64,000 nucleotides of DNA, from positions 292,176,457-292,240,456 of the forward strand of contig NC_081410.1 in the NCBI RefSeq assembly GCF_030272615.1, written 5' to 3'. Shown one piece after another: positions 35,358 through 46,302 of this stretch. The stretch comes from Cryptomeria japonica (Eukaryota > Streptophyta > Pinopsida > Cupressales > Cupressaceae). The stretch's first letter is position 1; each line of letters starts with the position of its first letter. A program made the translations under genes and the position numbers. Under the pieces are notes generated by a model, which searched no databases, was not told the origin of the DNA, and was given only the letters and a program-made list of their open reading frames with translations.

Positions 35358-37400
35358 ATGCATAGGAGGAGAAGAGATGCACTAGGAATATTTCTTCCCT
35401 CGTATTCCACATAAGATATAAGATCAAATCAATCACCTGAAGTAAACCCTTTTGTGGAAACTTATGTGTTAAATAGAGGTGTCTTTAATTTGTCAGAAGG
35501 AGATTTAGACTTCCTGAATAAACCCCCTAAACAAAACATTTTACCTCTAGTCATTTATCAGGGACCAATGGAAACAAATCCTCCACCTCCACCTATAAAC
35601 CCAAAATTTGAGTTTCCCATTCCTGACCAGCATGATAATGCATATTTGAAAAACATACTAGCTTCTTCACTTCCAAAATGTCATGGATTGGTAATAGAAG
35701 ATCTAGATACCTTTTTGTTTGAATTTGATATCCTTTGTAGAAGTTATGATTATACCACTAATGCTCATTAACTCAATTTATTCCCTGCTACTTTGAAAGA
35801 AGTTGCCTTGAGATGGTTTATGAGTTTAGAGAGATATAATCACTACCTAGGAGGAGACGAAGACAAAATTCTTGGATAAGTATAAAGACTATTGTAGGGG
35901 AATGGACCGACATGGTGATGATATCTTTAGGATGACACAAAAAGAAGATGAAAGCCTGGAAGACTATTTGGAAAGGTTTTTATTTAGTGTCAGGAAATCC
36001 AAGCATAGTACTCTCAATGAAGATTCTATGAAGTTGATTTTTCTAAGGGGAATCAATGATGATTGTGTTGACTCCTTAGATCTAATGGGAGGAGGAGATA
36101 TTACTCAAGTTCAATGGGATGACATCAGACAAATCTATCAAAAATACTCAAGAGTTGTAACCAAAAGGGGGAGACACTATAGGCTTGGTTCTTCAATTGC
36201 AAAGTCATCTTCAATAGTGTCAAGAATGGAAATAACTCATCTGTTGAAGGATTTTAAAGAGGATATAATTAATAATATGGCTACCCAATTGGATACACTT
36301 CAGGAAAAGCAGAAGCGTGAGGAGGTAGAGGCTATGCTTGCTGAATTTTGTCCTCACTGTCAGCAAAAGAAGAAGGACTGTAGATGCAAACTGTTAGCTA
36401 AAATTGATAGCCAATAGAGTTCCCTATATTTCAAGCTTGTCTATGGAGATGATGAACAACTCTTTTATGTTGCACAACAAAGGCCTTATCCTCCAAGACA
36501 AGGTATGCCACAAGATCCATTATCATTTTCTAATCCTTATATGAACTTCAATGCACAAAAAAATCAGTGGCAACCTCCATATTCCCAAAATTTTGGAAAT
36601 TATACTCCTCAGTCTTGGAATAACTCTCAAAAAACTTGTCCTAATTATCAGAGTTCCTCACCTCAATGGCAGTAGCCTCAAGGGAATTGGTCTCCCCCTC
36701 AAGGTAACTGGCAACAGTCACTACAATGGAGGGGAGGATAGCAATGGACAAACCAGTCATCAGGTTTCCTACAACCACAACAACAGTCCCAACAGTAAGC
36801 TTTAATGCCACCAACTCCTAATGCCACTCCATCCAAGCCAACCAAACTACCCAATCAGCCTGTACCAAATCCAAATAACAAACTACAATAGAAACAACAA
36901 GTTTTTTTGACTGATCCTAAAAAATATCCTGCATACTCTCTCAATATAAGTGATATTCATTTGTGGTCAGGGAGAACACTACCTACTACATCTCCTCCAG
37001 TCATAATAGAGTTACCATCAGAGGAGACTTCTTAGGAAACCATACTTGATAAATTCAAAAATCCTGAGCAGGTTCAATAGTCTGAAACTTCAAATACACC
37101 TATAAGAACTCCCCCAGTTCCTCAAAGATTGCAAGCAGAAGTGTCTAGGGAATAGAATGATATATCTTTTGATCTTATTGATCAATTAAAACATATATGT
37201 GTCAAGATTCCACTGTTTCAAGCTATTAAAGACATTCCCATTTATGGAAAAGCTATTAAAGAGGCATGTTTGAAGAAACCTTGGAGAAAGAAAAAAGACC
37301 CAAAAACAGTGCCTGTAGTAGGACAATTGGCTGATATTATGCTACGAAAAATTGTTGTCCCTAAATATTTTGACCTAGGTAGCCCTATTGTCAAGGTAGT
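35358..37400 (+). pseudogene. ATH Gag
   Basis: An ATG at 35358 opens MHRRRRDALGIFLPSY, with an early TAA at 35412. The frame continues through 35771, shifts by about 35872, and stays open to the TAG at 36415 and beyond. The capsid motif is FPATLKEVALRWFMSLERY near 35778-35835, the Retrotrans_gag core. A Cys-rich FCPHCQQKKKDCRC lies near 36346. A long Gln/Pro/Asn-rich segment (36480-36900) and a linker to the protease follow, all with scattered stops. It forms the particle shell in an active element. Confidence 0.85.
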
Positions 37401-37800
37401 TATTAATGGAACTTAAATTAAAAATGCCTTTGATAGACTTAGGAGCAGCCATAAATGTGATGACTAAGGATGTCATGCAATAGCTTAGCATTACTAGTCT
37501 TAGATCAACTCCAATGGTCCTGCAGCTTGTTGATAGCTCTATTATTTGGCCTGAAGGGATGGTTGAAGATATTGTTGTTACATTAGATTCTTGAGAATAT
37601 CTGGCTGATTTTATAATCCTCTCTCCTAAGACAACATTAGGTGGATATCCAATTATTTTGGGAAGACCTTGGCTGGAAACAACTAATGCATATATAGGTT
37701 GCAGATAAGGAGATATGACAATTTCAGATGGTATTACTACTAAAACACTTGCACTCTATTCTTTAGAACAACCACAACTTGATCAAGAGTGAGTAGTATG
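37401..37800 (+). pseudogene. ATH aspartic protease
   Basis: The active site is LIDLGAAINVMTKDVMQ near 37428-37480 (D-L-G-A, Athila form). VLQLVDSSIIWPEGMVEDIV follows, then YPIILGRPWLETTNAYIGC near 37647-37705. Stops interrupt at about 37481, 37591 and 37707. The gene order gag-protease-RT supports the element assignment. Confidence 0.82.
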
Positions 37801-38514
37801 GCTAGACATAGGAGAAGAAGTAGAGGAAACTAATTCTATTCAACAACTGATGATGTTAGCAAGGGAACCATTCATAACACTTAAGGAGGATGATGATACA
37901 ATATTCTCTAACATCATAAGATATCATTATGGAGTAGCTCAACTGTCATTGGGTATACAAGTAAGTCCTCTACATATTCTTCTTGCATCTACAGGCTCTT
38001 TAGATTCTCCTGCAACCACATACATGTTTCTCACATTGCTACCATGGGAGATTCAAATTTCTTGTCTATCTAAAATATCTAATGTTGAGTCGGTAACCCA
38101 AATAGAGGTTTCTGCAGGAAGAAATCTGAATATCAATAGTAAATTAGAAGTAGATCAAATATTGTCATTAATAGAATTACTCAAATCCCAACAACAATTT
38201 TTTGCATGGGATTATCATGACATGAACGGATTAAATCCTACATTGTGTACCCATAGGATTTATATCAGAGAAGAATGTAAACCAATTAGACAACCTTAGG
38301 GAAGGATTAATCTTTATTTAAGGGAAATAGTTAAAGAGGAACTACAAAAGCTGATTCATACAGGATTCATTTACCCTATTTTAGATAGTCAATGGGTTTC
38401 TCCTCTGGTTATAGTTTCAAAGAAAGGAGGGAAATGGAGAGTTTGTGTGGACTATAGGAAGCTCAACACTTCTACAAAAAAGGATCACTTCCCACTTCCA
38501 TTTATAGATCAAGT
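37801..38514 (+). pseudogene. ATH protease-RT linker and N-terminal RT
   Basis: The open stretch 37850-38299 leads into RT. FAWDYHDMNGLNPTLCTHRI near 38204-38260 is the standard segment before the RT palm. Then come a TAG at 38297, EELQKLIHTGFIYPI, WVSPLVIVSKKGGKWRVCVD and the YRKLN block. RT is cut at 38514 by CopC1. The five bases CAAGT (38510-38514) are duplicated at 45211-45215. Confidence 0.85.
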
Positions 38515-39580
38515 TGTTGGTATTTTGGTATGGTTTTGTCATTGATGTCAACACCTACTAAAACACTAGCACTTTGGAGATCCAACAGCATTCACCGGCA
38601 AGCAAGTAACTATTGCATAGTTACTGGTATATGGTTCACCGACAGGATATAATGATCACCGACACTTAGAATTATGTGGAAGACACTTGGTAATGTCGAA
38701 GACATCATTTAGACATCTTTTCCTAGAGTATTGTTCATTGGTATATTCATATTTGCATATTTGCTTTTACTGACAAATAGGTCCAGGGTTACCTAGGGTT
38801 ACACCAGCAGGTTTATCTTTTCCAGATCAGCATGGCATGCTAAGGAAATGATTAATTATTGTTGTAAATGCATTAAGCTGACATGTTCAATCGGTTATTG
38901 CATCGGATATTATATTGTGTGTAAAATGTTTTTATTGTAATATCTTGTAGTGCCAACCTACTAAAATTGGTCTTAGGTTATGGTATAAATGTAAGATCTT
39001 ATTTGTAAGATCGAATGTGAAATGCGAAAAAGAATTGTGTGAAGGTATATGTGAGATTAAGAAAAGCTATACATGAAGACATCATTTGAAGGAGAAGGTA
39101 GGTTTTTGTGAAAGCATATTAGCATTACACCGGTACTAAATCCAACATATGAAGATGTTATTTTGTGCAGTACATTCTTATTGGATTTAACCATCCAACT
39201 GTAGTCAGTGTGACTCCCATTTTGTGATTGAGCAGTGAGATCTAGGTTGTTGGCCTTTCTACATGTGTAGACCCCATTTATGTACACTTACTATCTGCAG
39301 TAGTATCATCTGATTGCGGGTAAGGTTTCCCACCATGGTTTTTCCCCTTATAGGGTTTCCACATACAAATATTGGTGTCATGTGTTGTGGATGACTTTGT
39401 GTTTATTTTTCATGCATTAATCTTTACCGGTATAGCTATTAACTGTTAACATTGTCTACCGGCATACTTAAACTGGTTTATCGGTATCAAGCATTAAGAT
39501 GGTTAAGTTGTTTTTGGTTTGAAATTAGTTGACAACTGATTCACCCCCCCCCCACTCTCAGTTGTCTCTGGGACCTAACA
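38515..39580 (+). repeat. CopC1 5' LTR
   Basis: TGTTGGTATTTTGG...GGGACCTAACA, 1066 bases. It contains the TATAAAT word 38984-38990, a U5-like GGTTTTTCCCC...AGGGTTTCC block near 39341-39362, ACCGG-type motifs, and the stem GACAACTGA/TCAGTTGTC at 39531-39566 around a C-run. Confidence 0.96.
38984..38990 (+). promoter_or_regulatory. CopC1 5' LTR TATA-like box
   Basis: TATAAAT in the context GGTTATGGTATAAATGTAAG. The same word is kept in all four CopC LTR copies (also 44619, 57871 and 63476), which supports a promoter element. Confidence 0.65.
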
Positions 39581-39582
39581 AT

Positions 39583-39594
39583 TGGTATCAGAGC
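39583..39594 (+). other. CopC1 primer-binding site (tRNA-iMet type)
   Basis: TGGTATCAGAGC, two bases after the LTR. Confidence 0.93.
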
Positions 39595-39636
39595 CTAGTC
39601 CTCTTTTGCAGAAGTTTAACAACATGAGGGGATCCA

Positions 39637-40740
39637 ATGTCTATTAATTATTTCAGGAAGGATAGTCCTAAACTTGATGGAACCAACTATGGCATATGGA
39701 AGATCAGAATGGAGACACATCTAAATTGCATTGGAAAAGACCTCTGGGAAGTTACAAAGAAAGGTTACACTGCTGCTGTACCTGGTCAGCCCAGTCCAAC
39801 TACCTTGGCTAAAGATGAGGAAAATGATTGCAAAGCAAGAGAAGCACTTTTGAGCGCATTATCAAATCAACAAATCATGGGATTATTAGATAGGTCTACT
39901 GCTAAAGCTATTTGGGATCATTTGGAAACACTGAATGAAGAAAATTCCACAGTCAAAATTGCTAAAATTGAAAGCTTCCGAGTCAAGTATGAACATCTAA
40001 AAATGGAAGAAGATGAAAGGATTTCTGCTGTTATGGAAAGAGTCAATGAAATTGTTTTGGGTATTAAATGTTGTGGAAGAACCTTAAGTGAGGATGAAAT
40101 TCTTTCAAAAATCTTAAGAGAATTGCCACCGGCATATAAAATGAAGGTTACTACTATAAATGAGCTAAGAACAATGCCTAATACATCAGTAACTAGGGAT
40201 ACATTGATTGGGAAACTTTCAGCTTTTGAAATTGAAGAATTTGGTCCTGTTGCTACTATAAAAACAGATTTAGCCATTAAAGCATCAACATCATCTACTC
40301 CATCATTTGACAAATCTGATTGGAAAGCCTTTTATGTAAGAGAACTTGAAGAAAGGGGGAAAGAAAATGAAGAACTTGAAGAACTTGAAGCACTATTTGC
40401 AAGGAAAATGCCTAAAGGTCCAATTGGAAGTAAGTATGAAGGTAAAGCACCCTTAAAATGTTTTAACTACAATAAGATTGGTCATATGGCTTCAAGATGC
40501 CCTAATAGACATGCTAGACTAAGAGAAGAAGCTAGAAGGACATACAAGCCTAATCGTGAATATCAGAGATACAGATTCAAGAAGAACAAAAACAAATCTT
40601 GTTACATTGCTGATGAAGGTGTGACTGATGATTCTGATGAGGATCCAATAGACAATGGATGGGTTTTTGTTGCTATAATAGAAGATCAACTAGCACCTAC
40701 TGTTGAACTAGTAGAAAAAGCCCTAGCAGCTAAAGTTGAA
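39637..40740 (+). pseudogene. CopC1 Gag
   Basis: ATG at 39637 opens MSINYFRKDSPKLDGTNYG, the DUF4219-like start, then METHLNCIGKDLWEV and the UBN2-type middle (KAIWDHLETLNE, MEEDERISAVMERVNEIV). The open frame runs through to 41526 without a stop, so Gag itself is uninterrupted. The zinc knuckle is altered: CFNYNKIGHMASRC near 40459 has Tyr (TAC, 40468-40470) where CopC2 keeps Cys, which would impair zinc binding. A basic tail follows. Confidence 0.9.
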
Positions 40741-41100
40741 GTAAAGGATGAATGGATCATTGACTCAGGATGCTCACATCATATGAAAGGAGACAAAGAT
40801 AAATTGTTGAACTTTCAAGAATACAATGGAGGTTTAGTAAGATTTGGAGATGAGAAAGCCTATTCAATCAAAGGTAAGGGTATAATATCTCTTGATGGTA
40901 AGCATAACACTAACAATGTCTACTATGTTGAAGGATTGAAGCATAATCTTTTAAGTGTTGGTCAACTAGTTGAGAAAGGATTTCAGTTACAATTTAAAAA
41001 TGGAAAATGCAAAATCATGAATAGAACTGGTTTGGAAATTGCAACCAGTAATCAAACTAGAGGTAATATCTTTCATTTGAATAATAGTGAAAAGACATGC
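40741..41100 (+). pseudogene. CopC1 protease
   Basis: The active site is EWIIDSGCSHHMKGD near 40750-40795 (D-S-G kept). GDEKAYSIKGKGIISLDGKH and LKHNLLSVGQLVEKGF follow, the standard copia protease and linker. It is open in the same frame as Gag, so in an active copy it would be released from the Gag-Pol polyprotein. Confidence 0.9.
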
Positions 41101-42100
41101 TTGATTGCACATATAGATGAAAGTTGGTTATGGCATAAGAGACTCTGTCATGTAAACTTTGATTGCATGCTAAAGATCAGTACTACTAAGGCAGTTAGAG
41201 ATCTACCTAAAATTATCAAACCTCAGAACACAATATGCAAGGAATGTCAATTTGGAAAACAAGTTAGAGCTAGTTTCAAAAGTATTCCAGAAACATCCAA
41301 TAATGCTCTTGATTTGATTCACATTGATTTATGTGGTCTAGCTAGAACTAAAAGCTTACAAGGTGATAGATATTTCATGCTAATCATTGATGACTATTCT
41401 AGAATGTGTTGGGTTACTTTTCTCAGAGAAAAAACAACAGCACTTGGAAAGTTCAAACTATTCAAAGCAATGGTTGAAAATGAAACCGGTAAGAAAATCA
41501 AATGTTTAAGATCAGATCAAGGAGGATAATTCACATCTAAGGACTTTAATATATTCTGTGAAGTGAATGGAATCAAAAGACAGCTATCAGCACCTCAGAC
41601 ACCATAGCAGAATGGAGTTGTTGAAAGGAAAAATAGAACTATCTTGCATGCAGCAAGAAGTATGTTATCAGAAGTAAATTTACCACATGTGTATTGGAGA
41701 GAAGCAGTTAGCATAGTGGTCTATACATTCAACAAAATTCACATCAAAGGTGAAACCGGTAAGACCCCTCATGAACTATGGTTTGGTAATACTCCTACTC
41801 TTAAATATTTCAGAATTTTTGGAAGTAAATGTTATATTAGAAGAGATGAGTATACTGGTAAATTTGATTCTAGAAGTGAAGAAGGAATATTTCTTGGTTA
41901 TTCATCTAAGAGCAAGGCATATATATGTTTTAACAAGAGATTGCAGGAAATTGTTGAGAGTACAAATGTAAAAATTGATGAACAATTCAGAGGAACTTCA
42001 AGGTATATAGACTTTGAACTGGCAATAGAAATTGTGACAAATGAACCTACACCAAATCCACTGATACAAAATGAAGATCCAGTTACCCCAGTACCATCTA
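41101..42100 (+). pseudogene. CopC1 integrase
   Basis: Pre-integrase HHCC: ESWLWHKRLCHVNFD near 41118 and CKECQFGKQ near 41240. Core: LIHIDLCGL near 41315 (first Asp), RSDQGG near 41510 (second Asp) followed by a nonsense TAA at 41527-41529 where CopC2 has GAA. A second stop, TAG, lies at 41605-41607. NGVVERKNR near 41613 holds the Glu. It stays in the same frame throughout. The C-terminal GKTPHELWFGNTP block and a variable tail follow. Confidence 0.92.
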
Positions 42101-43020
42101 AGGATTCCACAATAATTGAAGAACAACAACAAACAAAGACACCCCGGTATGTAAAATTGAATCATTTTGAAGATCAGATAATTGGAAATAAATCTAAAGG
42201 AGTTATGACAAGAGGAAGATTGGCAAATGAAGAGGTATGTCTTATTTCTCAAATAGAACCATCATCTGTTAATGAGGCATGTGAAGATAAATTTTGGATT
42301 AAAGCTATGGAAGAAGAATTAGAACAAATTGAGAAAAATAACACTTGCACATTACTTCCCCGACCTAAAGATAAAAATGTAATTGGAACCAAATGGGTAT
42401 TTAGAAACAAACTTAATGAAGATAGTAAGGTTGTCAGAAATAAAGAAAGACTAGTATGTAATGGATATTCTCAAAAAGAAGGAGTTGATTACAATGAAAC
42501 CTTTGCCCTAGTAGCTATAATTGAGGTAGTCAGATTATTCTTGGCTTTTGCAGCACACAAGAACTACAAAGTTTATCAAATTGATATTAAATGTGCATTT
42601 TTAAATGAAGATCTTGAAGAGGAAGTATACATTGAACAACTTGATGGATTTTCTTTGATAGATGACAATGATATGGTTTGCAGGTTAAGGAAAGCTCTAT
42701 ATGGACTAAAACAAGCCCCAAGAGCTTGGTATGCAAGATTGGATAAGTACCTTTTAAAGATTGGTTTTACTAAAGGAAATGTAGACAACAATTTATATTA
42801 CATAATAACTAATGATGACATCTTGATTATAGAAGTATTTGTTGATGATATAATATTTGGAGGAGAAGATGCTTTATGTAAGGAATTTTCTACTAAAATG
42901 CAAGAAGAATTTGAAATGTCTATGATTGGAGAAATAAAATTCTTTTTAGGATTGCAGATTTCACAAACTGACAAAGGTATGGATTGCAGAATTACTAAAG
43001 AAATTTGGGATGGAGAACTC
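42101..43020 (+). pseudogene. CopC1 reverse transcriptase
   Basis: Blocks: [17 protein letters not shown] near 42378, [15 protein letters not shown] near 42595, [19 protein letters not shown] near 42700, and the catalytic [11 protein letters not shown] near 42840. The palm ends in FEMSMIGEIKFFLGLQI near 42911. The last two resemble Sirevirus RT. After DKGM near 42980 about 20 bases are missing compared with CopC2 at 61850-61890, which shifts the frame. Confidence 0.92.
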
Positions 43021-43770
43021 TAAACTGGTGAGCACACCTATGACTACAAATGACAAATTATCTCAAAGGGATGAATCTACACTTGTTAATCCAACTAGAT
43101 ACAAATCTATGATAGGAGGTTTACTATATTTAACACAAACCAGACCTGATATTATGAATGCAGTATGTATTGTTTCAAGATTTCAAAGTAATCCTAGAGA
43201 AAATCATGAATTAGCAGTAAAAAGAATTTTCTGGTACTTACAAGGAACTATAAATATTGGATTATGGTATCCTAGAGATGAAAACTTTGAATTATGTGCA
43301 TACACTGATGCAAATTGGGCAGGAGATATGGATGATAGAAAAAGCACCACCAGCGAAGCATTATTTCTTAGAAAGAGATTAGTTTCTTGGTGGAGTAAGA
43401 AACAGAGTTGTACATCTTTATCAACAACAAAATCAGAATATGTTGCAGCAGCAACTAACTATACATAGGTACTATGGCTTAAGTAAATATTGAAAGACAT
43501 AAAGGTAAAATGCAAGGAACCTATTACCATATATTGTGATAACACTGTAGCAATTGATATATCTAAAAATCCAGTACTACACTCTAAAACAAAACATATT
43601 TTTATCAAACTAAATTTTCTAAAGGAAAAAGTTGAAGAAAAGGAGATAAAACTAGTTTATGTGAACACTAAAGAACAACTTGCAAATATTTTTACAAAAC
43701 CTTTGGCTAAAGAGACTTTTGAATATCTTAGAGATCAACTTTGAGTCATACCACCATTGGTAGAGACTTA
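43010..43770 (+). pseudogene. CopC1 RT tail and RNase H
   Basis: After the frameshift the frame reads the LTQTRPDIMNAVCIVSRF block, then RNase H: AYTDANWAGDMDDRKSTTS (Asp kept), SLSTTKSEYVAAATN (Glu kept), IYCDNTVAIDISKNP (Asp kept) and the end NIFTKPLAKETFEYL. Stops at 43466-43468 and 43484-43486, and an early TGA at 43742 where CopC2 continues for another ten codons. Confidence 0.9.
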
Positions 43771-44150
43771 GATAGTTGATGATTGTCATCAACCGACAGA
43801 ATTAAAAGACAAAACTTTTACTCCGGTCTTTGATGAGGAAGCTACTTCTTAGGGGGAGTAGTTGGCATTTTGTATATGAACTTGGTATAATTGTAACTTT
43901 GGCATTTGATGTCAAAGGGGGAGATATATCTATGGAAAAACACATTATTTTTTGGAGAGATTGGTATGGAAACTTTGGATAACGCATGTTGCTCCTAGGG
44001 GGAGAGATTGTTGTCTAGGAGAGACTATTACTCTTTGTATTCTAGTTATGATCTTTGTAGCGATTGTTGGTTATTGGTATTTGGCATTTCTGTTTTGGCA
44101 CTTTGATGGTTTTTCCATCTTGTGTTGCCATCAATGCCAAAGGGGGAGAT
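43771..44150 (+). other. CopC1 3' untranslated region with four polypurine-like tracts
   Basis: AGGGGGAG-type tracts occur near 43851, 43914, 43996 and 44139. The last, CCAAAGGGGGAGAT, touches the 3' LTR and is the likely plus-strand primer. No gene. Confidence 0.8.
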
Positions 44151-45210
44151 TGTTGGTATTTTGGTATGGTTTTGTCATTGATGTCAACACCTACTAAAAC
44201 ACTAGCACTTTGGAGATCCAACAACATTCACTGGCAAGCAAGTAACTATTGCATAGTTACAGGTATATGGTTCACTGGCAGGATATAATGATCACCGACA
44301 CTCGAAATTATGTGGAAGACACTTGGTAATGTCGAAGACATCATTTGGACATCTTGTCCCGGAGTTTTGTTCATTGGTATATTCATATTTGCATATTTGC
44401 TTTTATGAGCAAATAGGTCCAGGGTTACCTAGGGTTACACCAGCAGGTTTATCTTTTCCAGATCAGCATGGCACACTAAGGAAATTATTAATTATTGTTG
44501 TAAATGAATTAAGCCAACATGTTCAATCGATTATTGTATCAGATATTATATTGTTTGTAAATGTTTTTATTGTAATATCTTGTAGAGTTGACCTACTAAA
44601 ATTGGTCTTAGGTTATGGTATAAATGTAAGATCTTATTTGTAAGATCGAATGTGAAATGCGAAAAAGAATTGTGTGAAGGTATATGCGAGATTAAGCAAA
44701 GATATACATGAAGACATCATTTGAAGGTGAAGCTAGGTTTTTGTGAAAGCATATCAGCATTACACTGGTACTGAATTCAGCACATGAAGATGCTATTTTG
44801 TGCAATACATTCTTATTGGATTTAACCATGCAACTGTAGTCAGTGTGACTCCCATTTTGTGATTGAGCAGTGAGCTCTAGGCTGTTGGCCTTTCTGCATG
44901 TGCAGACCCCATTTATGTATACTTATTATCTATAGTAGTATCATCTAATTGTGGGTAAGGTTTCCCACCATGGTTTTTCCCCTTACAGGGTTTCCACATA
45001 AAAATATTGGTGTCATGTGTTGTGGATGACTTTGTGTTTATGTTTCATCCATTAATCTTTACCGATATAGCTATTAACTGTTAACACTGTCTACCGACAT
45101 ACTTAAACTAGTTTACCGGTATTAAGCATTAAGATGGTTAAGTTGTTTTTGGTTTGAAATTAGTTGACAACTGATTCACCCCCCCTCTCAGTTGTCTCCA
45201 GGACCTAACA
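44151..45210 (+). repeat. CopC1 3' LTR
   Basis: TGTTGGTATTTTGG...CAGGACCTAACA, 1060 bases. TATAAAT at 44619-44625; stem GACAACTGA/TCAGTTGTC at 45166-45196. Confidence 0.96.
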
Positions 45211-45215
45211 CAAGT
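45211..45215. repeat. CopC1 target site duplication CAAGT, right copy
   Basis: CAAGT directly after CCTAACA; equals 38510-38514 before the 5' LTR. Confidence 0.92.
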
Positions 45216-45930
45216 GTTAGACTCTCTAGCAGGTAAGCAATACTTTTCATTTTTGGATGGATTTAGTGGTTATAATCAAATCAGAATAGCTCCAGAAGAT
45301 CAGGAAAATACCACTTTTGCCTGCCCCTGGGACACATATGCTTATTCAGTCCTTCCTTTTGGTTTATGTAATGCTCCTGCTAGCTTTCAAAGGGTTGTCC
45401 TCAGTATATTTTCAAAAATATCCCATGATTGTATGGAAATTTACATGAATGACTTTACTACTTATGGGACTACATTTAAGGAGACATTACAGAATCTGAC
45501 CAAAGCATTGCAATGGTGTGAAGATCACAATTTATCCCTAAATAGTAAAAAATGATTTATGATGATGCAAGAAGGAGTAGTGTTGGGACATCGAATTTCT
45601 CAATCAGGTATTCAAGTAGATCCAGCCAAAGTTGAAGTAATACCTTCTCTTCCTTCCCTTGTTAAACAAAAGGATGTAAGAAGTTTTCTAGGACATGCAG
45701 GGTACTATAGGAGATTTATCAAGGACTTTAGTCAAATAGCAGGGCCATTGTATTCTCTGTTGACAAAGGATGCTGAGTTTGAATGGACAGTTGCATGTGA
45801 AGAAGAATTTTCTAAACTAAAAGGAGCCTTAACCCAGGCCCCTGTGCTTAAAGGACCCGATTGGTCAATTCATTTTCACATTCATACAGATGCATCTGAA
45901 TTTGCAATAGGAGCAGTTTTGGGGTAGAAG
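45216..45930 (+). pseudogene. ATH reverse transcriptase, catalytic part
   Basis: RT resumes after CopC1 in the same frame: FSFLDGFSGYNQIRIAPED near 45250, LPFGLCNAPASFQRV near 45352, then the catalytic box as YMNDFTTYG near 45440-45467. The first Asp of the family's YMDD is Asn, so polymerase activity would be lost. It continues GHRISQSGIQVDPAKVE and the SFLGHAGYYRRFIKDFS block, with single stops at 45553 and 45928. Confidence 0.9.
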
Positions 45931-46302
45931 CAAGGAGTTTTGGAAAATGCAATTTATTATATCAGTAAAAATTTGCAAGGACCAGAACTGAATTACATAG
46001 TTACTGAAAAGGAAATGTTAGCTGTCATCTATGCCCTCAATAAGTTCAGGCACTATATAACTGGATATCAAATCTTTGTGCATACTGATCATGTAGCCAT
46101 CAGGTACCTCATGAACAAAAGCTCCATTATAGGTAGATTGGCAAGATGGGTGTTGTTAATGCAAGAATTTGATATTACTATCATAGATAAACTAGGGAAA
46201 GCAAATGTAGTGGCAGATTTTCTGTCAAGGATTCAAACACCAGACAACGCTGAGGTCATTGATGATTCTTTTCCAGATGAATATTTTTTTCCATTACTTT
46301 GA
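45931..46302 (+). pseudogene. ATH RNase H
   Basis: The RNase H domain starts in the previous open piece with HIHTDASEFAIGAVLG (near 45880; first Asp kept). After a TAG it continues YYISKNLQGPELNYIVTEKE (Glu region), FVHTDHVAIRYL (Asp region) and KANVVADFLSRI (last Asp). All catalytic positions look conserved. The frame ends at 46300 with TGA, and the integrase region follows directly. Confidence 0.88.

Larger units (their letters stand above)
38515..45210 (+). mobile_element. CopC1: Ty1/copia retrotransposon (Sirevirus-like), in ATH RT
   Basis: LTRs 38515-39580 and 44151-45210, tRNA-iMet primer site, polypurine tract, and CAAGT duplications at 38510-38514 and 45211-45215. Removing it with one CAAGT restores the ATH RT reading frame. 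It is the deepest and by position the youngest member of the nest. By eye about 26 mismatches fall in the first 415 LTR bases. It is the same family as CopC2. Confidence 0.96.

Noticed and set aside
37850-38299. Separate gene in ATH between protease and RT
   Set aside because: It ends in the conserved pre-RT segment and is in pol order, so it is the protease-RT linker of ATH.
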